Shown here: positions 1 through 5,744 of the stretch, one piece after another
How positions within the stretch are numbered: position 1 is the first letter of the stretch
Layout: each line of letters starts with the position of its first letter
Translations under genes and position numbers: made by a program
Notes under the pieces: model-generated
Seen by the model: the letters and a program-made list of their open reading frames with translations, nothing else
Database searches by the model: none
Told to the model about the DNA's origin: nothing
DNA from: AC-32 sp046726435
GTDB lineage: Bacteria; Actinomycetota; Thermoleophilia; Gaiellales; Gaiellaceae
Length of the DNA stretch: 9,076 nt
Direction: 5' to 3'
Assembly: GCA_046726435.1 (NCBI GenBank)
Contig: JBKPAM010000081.1
Span: 1 to 9,076 of the forward strand

Positions 1-2136
1 GCGAGCTCCCGGCCAGTCGCCTACCCACCTGGCAAGCGTGGACAGCTGCCTGAGCGCGTCGAACCGGCCGATGAAATCGTCGGGCTCGAGGAGGGAGAGC
101 CCTTCCTCGATGATTCTCCGAGACCCAGGCGAGTCGGAGTCACGGAAGGCCGTGACTTCGCCCAGAACAATCAGCGCGCGGCCCTCGATCCTGCGGTTGC
201 CCGCCTCGTGGGCGTCGCCCCGAACGCGCTCCATTTCCACCGAGACCGCCGGGATGTCGTCCAGGCGCCAAGCGGCCCGCGCGGCCTGGTACCGCCGTTC
301 CAACGTCGGCTCGAGCTCGGCGGACCGCTGCAGCAGGTGACGGCCGGATCGGTTCGCTTCCCGCGCGAGCGCTCTCGTGCCGGCCACTTCGAGCGCCGCC
401 GCGGCGTCGCCGACGAGCTCCTGCGGCGCCGTGCCGTCGAGTTCGGTCCGCAGGACGACCGCCCGGTCGAGGTGGTACGCGCGGATCTCGACCAGCTCCT
501 CCACTCCCCGCCCGTGCAGCCACGCGGCGAACTCCTCGTGAAGCGTGGCGCGGGCGAGCTTCGTGAGCCCCGAGTAGGCGATCTCGCGGATCAGGATGTG
601 CTTGAAGCGAAACGCCTGCTCGCCGCTGATCGACGAACGCGCCTCCTGGACGAGAAAGTCGCGGAGCAGCAGCCCGTCGAGCACCTGGTCGACGTCGTCG
701 ATCTCGCTCGAGAGCTGCGCAATCGCGCCCCTCCAGAACACACGGCCGACCACGGCGGCCCGCTGGAGCACGACCTTCTCCTCGCGCGGGAGCCCGTCGA
801 TGCGCGCCGCGATCAGTGCCTGGACGGTGTCGGGGATCGGAACCCCCTCGGAGCCGTCGGCAAGCATGCGGACGGTCTCCTCGACGAAGAGCGGGTTGCC
901 CTCCGCCTTCGCAAGGACGTCGCCGCGCAGGTCCGCAGAGAGGTTCGCCTCGGTGAGGAGAGCGTCGACGAGCTCACCGGCGTCCTCGTGGGACAGCGCA
1001 CCGAGCTCGATCGTCGCGCCACGCACGCGCCCGCCGCCCCAGTGCGGGTTGGCCTCGAGCAGCTCCGGCCGGGCGAGGCAGAGGATGAGGAGCGGTGTGT
1101 CACGCACCCATTGCGCGAGGTGCTCGACCAGCCCCAGGAGCGGCTCCTCGGACCAGTGGACGTCCTCGAAGCCGAGAACGAGCGGCCCGGTCGCGGCGAC
1201 GCGCTCGACCCACCCGCGCACGGCCCAGGCGATCTCCTCGCTGGTGCGGTCGGTCTCGCTCGTCTCCACCACGCCGGACACGAGCGCGAGCAACTCGGCG
1301 ACGGCGTCGTCCCCGCTGAAGGCGAGCAGCTTCTCGCGGGCCTCTTCGGGAGCGTCGTTGTCGGCGACGCCCGCCGAGGATTTGATCATCTCGGCGAGCG
1401 GCCAGTACGTGATCCCCTCGCCGTAGGGGAGGCAGCGGCCGACGAGCACCGTGGCGTCCTCGAGCCCCGCGACGAAATCGCGCGCGAGGCGGCTCTTCCC
1501 CACACCGGGCTCGCCGTAGATCGTGACCAGGTGCGCGCGGCGGTCGCGCACCGTCCGCGCAAGGGTGTTTCGGAGCAGTGCGAGCTCCACGTCGCGCCCG
1601 ACCAGCGGGCCGGAGAGCAGGCCGACCGGAGGCCCTTCGCGTGTCGACATGGACACCGCGCGCCAGGCCGGGACGGGGTCGGAGAAGCCGCGCAGGCTCC
1701 TGGTGCCCGCGGCCTCCAGCTCGAACGCGTGCGCCGCGAGCCGGTGGGCGGCTGCGCCGACGAGAATCTCGTTCGGCTCGGCGCTCTGCTGAAGGCGCGC
1801 AGCCAGGTTCACTGCCCGCCCGGTTGCAAGCGTCAGCTCCGTCTCCTCGGAGAGCACTTCCCCGGCCTCGACGCCGATGCGGCATTCGACTCCGAGCCCG
1901 GCGACGGCTGCGCGGATCTCGAGGGCGGAGCGGAGCGCTCGCTCGGCATCGTCCTCGTGCGCGAGCGGGATGCCGAACGCCGCCATCACGGCGTCACCGG
2001 CAAACGCCTCCACGGTGCCGCCGTGCGCTTCGATGCTGCGGGAGACGAGCTCGAAGAACTGCGTCACGCGCCGGCGGACGACCTCGGGATCCGATGCGGC
2101 GACAAGTGCCGTCGAGCCGACGAGGTCGACGAACAC
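1..2136 (-). CDS. Class III nucleotidyl cyclase domain fused to AAA/STAND-type ATPase, 3' end beyond window
   Basis: Multidomain signalling protein, probably cytoplasmic, of the family joining a class III cyclase domain to a predicted ATPase and helical repeats. About 712 codons are present and the frame runs open off the left edge. Numbering from the GTG at 2136, the cyclase domain covers about residues 1-145: first metal Asp in FVDLVGST (D4), second in FAGDAVMA (D48), and the Asn/Arg pair in AVNLAARL (N110, R114). The lysine expected before GD is Ala (A44), and the Asp expected seven residues before N110 is Leu (L103), so purine recognition is atypical and cyclase activity is doubtful. The linker ends in LVGRDVEL; Walker A is GEPGVGKS (208-215); GEGITYWPL follows; Walker B is LVLGFEDVHW (to about 328). 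The C-terminal part is helical. The start is uncertain: conserved VERKLATV residues lie upstream of this GTG with no ATG, GTG or TTG in frame. It follows the HAD gene on the same strand and is probably co-transcribed with it. Confidence 0.88.
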   Translation of the reverse strand, partial: MFVDLVGSTALVAASDPEVVRRRVTQFFELVSRSIEAHGGTVEAFAGDAVMAAFGIPLAHEDDAERALRSALEIRAAVAGLGVECRIGVEAGEVLSEETELTLATGRAVNLAARLQQSAEPNEILVGAAAHRLAAHAFELEAAGTRSLRGFSDPVPAWRAVSMSTREGPPVGLLSGPLVGRDVELALLRNTLARTVRDRRAHLVTIYGEPGVGKSRLARDFVAGLEDATVLVGRCLPYGEGITYWPLAEMIKSSAGVADNDAPEEAREKLLAFSGDDAVAELLALVSGVVETSETDRTSEEIAWAVRGWVERVAATGPLVLGFEDVHWSEEPLLGLVEHLAQWVRDTPLLILCLARPELLEANPHWGGGRVRGATIELGALSHEDAGELVDALLTEANLSADLRGDVLAKAEGNPLFVEETVRMLADGSEGVPIPDTVQALIAARIDGLPREEKVVLQRAAVVGRVFWRGAIAQLSSEIDDVDQVLDGLLLRDFLVQEARSSISGEQAFRFKHILIREIAYSGLTKLARATLHEEFAAWLHGRGVEELVEIRAYHLDRAVVLRTELDGTAPQELVGDAAAALEVAGTRALAREANRSGRHLLQRSAELEPTLERRYQAARAAWRLDDIPAVSVEMERVRGDAHEAGNRRIEGRALIVLGEVTAFRDSDSPGSRRIIEEGLSLLEPDDFIGRFDALRQLSTLARWVGDWPGAR

Positions 2137-2203
2137 AACCGTTGCGAGCTTCCGTTCGACTAGCGAAGTATGCGGAACGGCGCAAAGCCGCTCGTGTGTC
2201 GCC

Positions 2204-3007
2204 TCATTCCCGCGCCACCCGGGCGACCGCCTCGTCCTCCAGCTCGGCGAGCAGATCTGCGACCGACTCGACGACGCGCGCGGGCCGGTACGGGAAGCCG
2301 TCGATCTCGCCACGGGTCGTCAGTCCCGTGAGGACGAGCACCGTGTACATCCCCGCCTCGAGCCCGGCCACGATGTCCGTATCCATCCGGTCTCCGATCA
2401 TCGCGGTCGTCTCGGAGTGGGCGCCGATCGCGTTCAGCGCGTACCGCATCATCAGCGGGTTCGGCTTGCCGACGAAGTACGGCGCGACCCCTGTGGCGCG
2501 CCTGATCAGCGCCGCGACGGATCCGGTTCCCGGCACGGGGCCGCCGGGTGTCGGCCCCGTCGCGTCGGGGTTCGTCGCGATGAAGCGTGCGCCGCCGAGA
2601 ACGAGCCGGATCGCGAGCGTGATCCGGTCGAAGCTGTACGTGCGGGTCTCGCCGAGGACGACGTAGTCAGGATCGTCGTCGGTGAGCGTGTAGCCGACCT
2701 GGTGCAGGGCCGTCGTCAGCCCGGCCTCGCCGACCACGAACGCCGTGCCGCCGGGGCGCTGGCTGTCAAGCAGGTTCGCCGTCGCCAGCGCAGACGTCCA
2801 GATCGACTCCTCGGGCACCTCGAGCCCGCTCCTCCGCAGCCGCGCCGAGAGATCGCGCGGCGTGTACATCGAGTTGTTCGTCAGCACGAGGAACGAATCG
2901 CCTCGTTCTCGGAGCCGCTCGAGGAAACCAGCGGCGCCGGGGATCGGAAGCTGCTCCCTCACGAGCACGCCGTCCATGTCGATCAGCCATGACGCGATCG
3001 AGCCCAA
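2204..3007 (-). CDS. HAD-IIA family phosphatase (NagD / p-nitrophenylphosphatase-like)
   Basis: A 267-aa cytoplasmic haloacid-dehalogenase-fold phosphatase. Motif I is LIDMDGVL, with nucleophile D10 and acid/base D12. Motif II is LTNNS (42-46), the motif III lysine is K181 in GKPNP, and motif IV is GDRMDTD (205-211). The TNPD (145-148) and GTGS (160-163) segments and the large insert between motifs II and III are typical of the C2A cap of subfamily IIA. Known members hydrolyse nucleotide monophosphates, p-nitrophenyl phosphate or sugar and glycerol phosphates; the substrate here cannot be read from sequence. The start is TTG at 3007, because a strong Shine-Dalgarno (GGAGGTGA) lies 3 nt upstream and an in-frame TGA lies two codons upstream. 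Length is normal for the family. It is divergent from the trehalose synthase gene, with a 68-bp gap, and is followed by the cyclase-ATPase gene. A link to sugar metabolism is inference from position only. Confidence 0.93.
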   Translation of the reverse strand: MGSIASWLIDMDGVLVREQLPIPGAAGFLERLRERGDSFLVLTNNSMYTPRDLSARLRRSGLEVPEESIWTSALATANLLDSQRPGGTAFVVGEAGLTTALHQVGYTLTDDDPDYVVLGETRTYSFDRITLAIRLVLGGARFIATNPDATGPTPGGPVPGTGSVAALIRRATGVAPYFVGKPNPLMMRYALNAIGAHSETTAMIGDRMDTDIVAGLEAGMYTVLVLTGLTTRGEIDGFPYRPARVVESVADLLAELEDEAVARVARE

Positions 3008-3010
3008 GCC

Positions 3011-3018
3011 TCACCTCC
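3011..3018 (-). promoter_or_regulatory. Ribosome binding site fixing the TTG start of the HAD phosphatase
   Basis: On the minus strand this reads GGAGGTGA, a full match to the anti-Shine-Dalgarno. Its GGAGG core ends 6 nt before the TTG at 3007. It decides in favour of the TTG start over the ATG inside the catalytic motif. Confidence 0.75.
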
Positions 3019-3021
3019 ACG

Positions 3022-3050
3022 TTCGACGGCCGGCCACCGTGCAACATACG
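3022..3050 (+). promoter_or_regulatory. Possible promoter of the treT-GH16 pair
   Basis: The 68-bp gap between divergent start codons (3008-3075) must hold promoters for both directions. On the plus strand TTCGAC (3022-3027) and CATACG (3045-3050) are 17 bp apart and could be -35 and -10 boxes. On the minus strand the same AT-containing patch gives TATGTT (3048-3043), a candidate -10 for the phosphatase. The matches are weak; position is the main support. Confidence 0.3.
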
Positions 3051-3075
3051 TCCCGAACCGGAAAGGCAGGAAAGG

Positions 3076-4488
3076 ATGCCTCGGGAGATCGACGTTCCGC
3101 TCAGAGACCTGGAGCAGTTCCGGGGCGTTCTGCCCCACGAGCGTTTCGAGGAGTTGCGCCGCGCGTCGGGCGAGGCGCGCGAGCTGCTGGACGGCCGGAT
3201 CGTCTGGAACGTGAACTCGACCGCCAGAGGAGGCGGAGTCGTGGAGCTGCTGCGGCCGCTCATCGGCTACGCCCGTGGCATCGGCGTCGACGCGCGCTGG
3301 GTCGTGATCGACGCGGGCCCCGAATTCTTCGACGTCACGAAGCGGATCCACAACCTCCTGCACGGCTCGCCCGGCGACGGGGGCGCGCTCGACGGCGAGG
3401 CGCGGCGCGTCTACGAAGAGGTGATCGCCTCCAACCTGGCGGACTTCACCCCGCGGGTCCGTGACGGCGACGTCGTGCTCCTCCACGACCCCCAGCCGGC
3501 CGGGATGGTCCCTGCGCTCCGCTCGGTCGCGGCCGCAGTGATCTGGCGCTGCCACGTCGGCGTCGACGAGCCGAACGACCTCGTGCGTGAAGCCTGGGGC
3601 TTTCTGCTGCCCTACGTCCGCGACGCGGACGCCCTGGTGTTCTCCCGCGAAGCGTTCGTGTGGGAGGGGCTCGACCGGGGCCGCGTCGCGATCATCACGC
3701 CGACGATCGACGTGTTCACCCCCAAGAACCAGGACCTCGAGCCGGAGACCGTCCTCGCCGTGCTGCAGGCGAGCGGCCTGGTCGCCGGCGAGAGCGCCGC
3801 TGTCACGTTCCGCCGCCAGGACGGAACGCCTGCCCGCGTCGAGCGGCGGGCGGGCGTCGTCGAGGACGAGCCCGTCCAGGCCGAGATGCCGCTCGTGGTG
3901 CAGGTCTCGCGCTGGGACGCGCTGAAGGACCCGGTCGGCGTGATCCGCGGCTTCGGCGAGCACGTGGCCGCCGAAACCGGCGCCCATCTCCTCTACGCCG
4001 GGCCGGCGATCGAGGCCGTCGCCGACGACCCGGAGGGCATGGAGATCCTCCAGGCCTCCATCGACGCACGCTCGCGCCTACCCGCAGAGCCGCGGCGCCG
4101 CGTGCACCTGGCGACGCTGCCGCTCGACGACCTCGACGAGAACGCCGTCATGGTGAACGCGCTCCAGCGCCACGCCCGGCTGGTGGCGCAGAAGAGCATC
4201 GCGGAGGGATTCGGACTCACCGTCGCGGAGGCGATGTGGAAGGCGCGGCCGGTCGTCGCATCCAGGGTCGGCGGGATCCAGGAGCAGATCCTCGACGGGG
4301 AGAGCGGCATCGTCCTCGAGGACCCGCACGACCTCGAGGCGTTCGGGAAGGCGGTCACCGGCCTCGTGAGCGATCTGGAACGGGCCGAGGAGATCGGTCG
4401 CAACGCGCACGCTCGGGTTCGAGACCATTTCCTGAGCGCGCGCAGCCTGCTCGACTACCTCGCGCTGATCCGACGGCTTCTCGAGTAG
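3076..4488 (+). CDS. treT: Trehalose synthase, glycosyltransferring type (GT4 family, TreT)
   Basis: A 470-aa retaining glycosyltransferase with two Rossmann domains (GT-B fold). TreT enzymes make trehalose in one step from an NDP-glucose and glucose, in the cytoplasm. Family signatures are present in order: WNVNSTARGGGVVELL (44-59), VTKRIHN (87-93), HDPQPAGM (137-144), WRCHVGVDEPN (157-167), QVSRWDALKDPVGVI (276-290) and KSIAEGFGLTVAEAMW (373-388). The last contains the GT4 E-x7-E motif (E377, E385). Length and segment order match actinobacterial TreT. The ATG at 3076 is chosen because the protein then begins MPREIDV like relatives and AGGAAAGG lies directly upstream; an earlier in-frame ATG at 2989 falls inside the divergent gene. 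The next gene begins 11 nt after the stop and is probably co-transcribed. Relatives in Rubrobacter make trehalose as an osmolyte and stress protectant, so a stress role is likely but not shown here. Trehalose phosphorylase is a less likely alternative. Confidence 0.9.
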   Translation: MPREIDVPLRDLEQFRGVLPHERFEELRRASGEARELLDGRIVWNVNSTARGGGVVELLRPLIGYARGIGVDARWVVIDAGPEFFDVTKRIHNLLHGSPGDGGALDGEARRVYEEVIASNLADFTPRVRDGDVVLLHDPQPAGMVPALRSVAAAVIWRCHVGVDEPNDLVREAWGFLLPYVRDADALVFSREAFVWEGLDRGRVAIITPTIDVFTPKNQDLEPETVLAVLQASGLVAGESAAVTFRRQDGTPARVERRAGVVEDEPVQAEMPLVVQVSRWDALKDPVGVIRGFGEHVAAETGAHLLYAGPAIEAVADDPEGMEILQASIDARSRLPAEPRRRVHLATLPLDDLDENAVMVNALQRHARLVAQKSIAEGFGLTVAEAMWKARPVVASRVGGIQEQILDGESGIVLEDPHDLEAFGKAVTGLVSDLERAEEIGRNAHARVRDHFLSARSLLDYLALIRRLLE

Positions 4489-4499
4489 GCTCGCCGGGG

Positions 4500-5270
4500 A
4501 TGCTCGGCGACCCGGTCTTCGACGACTCGTTCGCCGGGGACCGGCTCGACGTCGGCCGCTGGCTGCCGTACTACCTGCCCCACTGGAGCAGCCGCGCGCG
4601 TGCCGCAGCGCGGTACGAGGTCGGCGGCGGCGTGCTCCGCCTGCTGATCGAAGCCGACCAGGAGCCCTGGTGCCCCGAGCTCGACGGCGACGTCCGGGTC
4701 TCGTCGCTGCAGACCGGAGAGCTCGCCGGCCCGCTCGGCAGCGCGATCGGGCAGCACCGCTTCAACCCGGAAGCGGTGGTACGGGAGGAGCAGCCGGACG
4801 TCCGCCTCTACACGCCGCGATACGGCCGGATCGAGCTGCGCGCCAGGGCCAGTGCCGATCCCGACACGATGGCCGCGCTCTGGATGATCGGCTACGAGGA
4901 CGAGCCCGAGCGCTCGGCGGAGATCTGCGTCTGCGAGATCTTCGGACGCGACGTCGGCCCGGACGAGGCGGCCGTCGGGGTCGGCGTCCACCCCTTCGGC
5001 GACCCGCGCATCAGCGACGACTTCTCGAGGGAGGCGATTCCCATCGACGCCCGGGAGTTCCACGTCTACGCCGCCGACTGGCATCCGGACCGGGTCGAGT
5101 TCTTCGTCGACGGCGCGCTCGTCAAGCGGGTCGAGCAGTCGCCGGCCTACCCCGTGCAGCTCATGCTCGGCATCTACGAGTTCCCACCCGCCAGCGTCGA
5201 CCGCCGGGCCGGCGAGTATCCGAAAGAGTTCGTCGTCGACTACGTCCGCGGCTACGCGCCTACGACCTGA
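4500..5270 (+). CDS. GH16-fold protein with Cys-substituted active-site motif (E-I-C-V-C-E)
   Basis: A 256-aa protein resembling family 16 glycoside hydrolases (beta-glucanase/laminarinase beta-sandwich). It begins with the usual FDDSFAGDRLDVGRW-type strand. YGRIELRARA (108-117) and MAALWMIG (124-131) lead into the active-site strand, and YAADWHPDRVEFFVDGALV (190-208) is the conserved strand pair near the C-terminus. The catalytic strand normally reads ExDxxE; here it is E141-I-C143-V-C145-E146. Both glutamates (nucleophile and acid/base) remain, but the assisting Asp is Cys. No signal peptide or membrane segment is seen, unlike most secreted GH16 enzymes, so it should act in the cytoplasm. 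It starts 11 nt after the treT stop with only a weak CCGGGG ahead of the ATG, suggesting coupling to treT. It might trim or bind an intracellular glucan, act as a transglycosylase, or be a non-catalytic sugar binder. The fold assignment is firm; substrate and activity are unknown. Confidence 0.82.
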   Translation: MLGDPVFDDSFAGDRLDVGRWLPYYLPHWSSRARAAARYEVGGGVLRLLIEADQEPWCPELDGDVRVSSLQTGELAGPLGSAIGQHRFNPEAVVREEQPDVRLYTPRYGRIELRARASADPDTMAALWMIGYEDEPERSAEICVCEIFGRDVGPDEAAVGVGVHPFGDPRISDDFSREAIPIDAREFHVYAADWHPDRVEFFVDGALVKRVEQSPAYPVQLMLGIYEFPPASVDRRAGEYPKEFVVDYVRGYAPTT

Positions 5271-5324
5271 GCGCCCGACACTGGATCTCACCCGCCTCGA
5301 GCAGGCGACGGGCTCGCTCGCGGC

Positions 5325-5498
5325 CTAGTACGGCCGCCGGAGGTCCTCCGGTACGCGACCGTCCCAGCGGCGCAGCTCCCGCGCGAACCGCCGGGGCCAC
5401 TCCTCCGCGCGTCGCCGCATCCGCTGCGCGAGCCAGGCGGCGTTGAGGAGCAGAAGCGTGAGGGTCGCGCCCGCCAACGGTGGCAACCAGGCCGGCAT
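5325..5498 (-). CDS. Small single-span membrane protein, hypothetical
   Basis: A 57-aa open frame beginning MPAWLPPLAG. Residues about 4-24 form one hydrophobic segment (WLPPLAGATLTLLLLNAAWL), followed by a strongly basic amphipathic tail (QRMRRRAEEW, then RRFARELRRW) ending in RRPY. This pattern, with a short outer N-terminus and a positive cytoplasmic tail, suggests a type I-like or N-out membrane peptide by the positive-inside rule. An in-frame TAG lies four codons upstream, so the ATG at 5498 is the only good start. No Shine-Dalgarno is evident, but a TAGGCT box ends 6 nt before the ATG, as in leaderless transcripts. It lies downstream of the ribbon-helix-helix gene on the same strand (63-bp gap) and converges on the GH16 gene. 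I do not recognise a family. Codon bias and the clean hydrophobic-basic layout support it being real, but it is short. Confidence 0.6.
   Translation of the reverse strand: MPAWLPPLAGATLTLLLLNAAWLAQRMRRRAEEWPRRFARELRRWDGRVPEDLRRPY
5337..5351. repeat. Perfect inverted repeat, possible bidirectional transcript end
   Basis: CCGGAGG and CCTCCGG flank a single T, giving a perfect 7-bp palindromic arm pair that would fold as a GC-rich hairpin with a 3-nt loop. GTAC sequences lie on both sides (5328-5331 and 5351-5354). It lies in the last codons of the small membrane-protein gene and just past the GH16 stop, between convergent genes, where a terminator would be expected. There is no T-tract on either strand, so an intrinsic terminator is not shown. 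Confidence 0.35.
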
Positions 5499-5504
5499 GT
5501 CGAG

Positions 5505-5510
5505 AGCCTA
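5505..5510 (-). promoter_or_regulatory. Putative -10 box for the small membrane-protein gene (leaderless type)
   Basis: The minus strand reads TAGGCT, ending 6 nt before the ATG at 5498. That spacing would start the transcript at or next to the start codon. CTGCGA lies 17 bp upstream as a weak -35. This agrees with the lack of a ribosome binding site. Confidence 0.4.
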
Positions 5511-5561
5511 GCTATCGTCGTCCTCCGTCGCAGCGCGCGCGGAAGTAACACGGCTCGAGCG

Positions 5562-5744
5562 TCAGCCTTCTCTGGTGCTCTCCCTTTCCAAACCATCGTC
5601 CGCGTACTCGGCAAGCAGGTCACTGACCGACACGCCACGGCGTTCGGCCTCGTCGGCAAGCCGCTCGGCCAGCTCGGTCGGCAGCACCACCGTGCGACGG
5701 ACGCAGTCGTCGCGCTCCCATACCTCGTCGGGTGTCTCAGACAA
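5562..5744 (-). CDS. Ribbon-helix-helix (CopG/Arc-type) DNA-binding protein, antitoxin-like
   Basis: A 60-aa protein with the layout of a ribbon-helix-helix DNA-binding fold: strand VRRTVVL (15-21), helix 1 about TELAERLADEAERRG (23-37), a turn at G37-V38-S39, and helix 2 about VSDLLAEYADDGLE (40-53). Such proteins dimerise and insert the paired strands into the operator major groove. Many are antitoxins or small metabolic repressors. The start is TTG at 5744, because AGGAGG (5754-5749) lies 4 nt upstream and a longer in-frame extension would run through that site. The gene overlaps the end of the N-hydroxylase gene by 8 nt (TTGTCTGA), so translation is probably coupled. No toxin-like gene follows; the next gene on this strand is a small membrane protein 63 bp away. 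It may repress the shared transcript, but that is inference. Confidence 0.78.
   Translation of the reverse strand: MSETPDEVWERDDCVRRTVVLPTELAERLADEAERRGVSVSDLLAEYADDGLERESTREG

Noticed and set aside
208..2163. A 651-codon plus-strand open frame opposite the left cyclase-ATPase gene
   Set aside because: Its translation is low-complexity and rich in Arg, Asp, Glu and Leu without any family motif, while the opposite strand gives continuous cyclase and Walker motifs. It is an antisense shadow of GC-rich codon bias.
1877..2992. A plus-strand open frame opposite the phosphatase and the cyclase start
   Set aside because: It is antisense to the HAD motifs and has compositionally biased sequence only.
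2204..3007. HAD protein as a trehalose-6-phosphate phosphatase (OtsB)
   Set aside because: The motif spacing and TNPD/GTGS cap segments are of the HAD-IIA (NagD) type, and TreT produces free trehalose, so no OtsB step is needed.
3028..3035. GGCCGGCC palindrome in the divergent region as an operator
   Set aside because: An 8-bp all-GC palindrome is expected by chance in DNA this GC-rich, and no flanking symmetry extends it.
2989..3075. A longer N-terminus for TreT starting at ATG 2989
   Set aside because: It would overlap the divergent phosphatase gene and add 29 residues with no counterpart in the family; ATG 3076 has AGGAAAGG directly upstream.
2983..3987. A minus-strand 334-codon open frame opposite treT
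   Set aside because: It is antisense to TreT signatures and conflicts with the phosphatase gene and its ribosome binding site.
3660..4499. A longer N-terminus for the GH16-like protein, since its frame stays open back to 3660
   Set aside because: The extension is an Arg/Gly/Pro-rich shadow inside treT, and GH16 similarity begins right after ATG 4500.
4455..5291. A minus-strand 278-codon open frame opposite the GH16 gene
   Set aside because: The plus strand carries a recognisable GH16 fold over its whole length; the minus frame has no motif.
5562..5744. A complete toxin-antitoxin pair
   Set aside because: No PIN, RelE/ParE, HicA or MazF-like sequence is seen on either side; the 57-aa membrane peptide has its own putative promoter and shows no known toxin signature.
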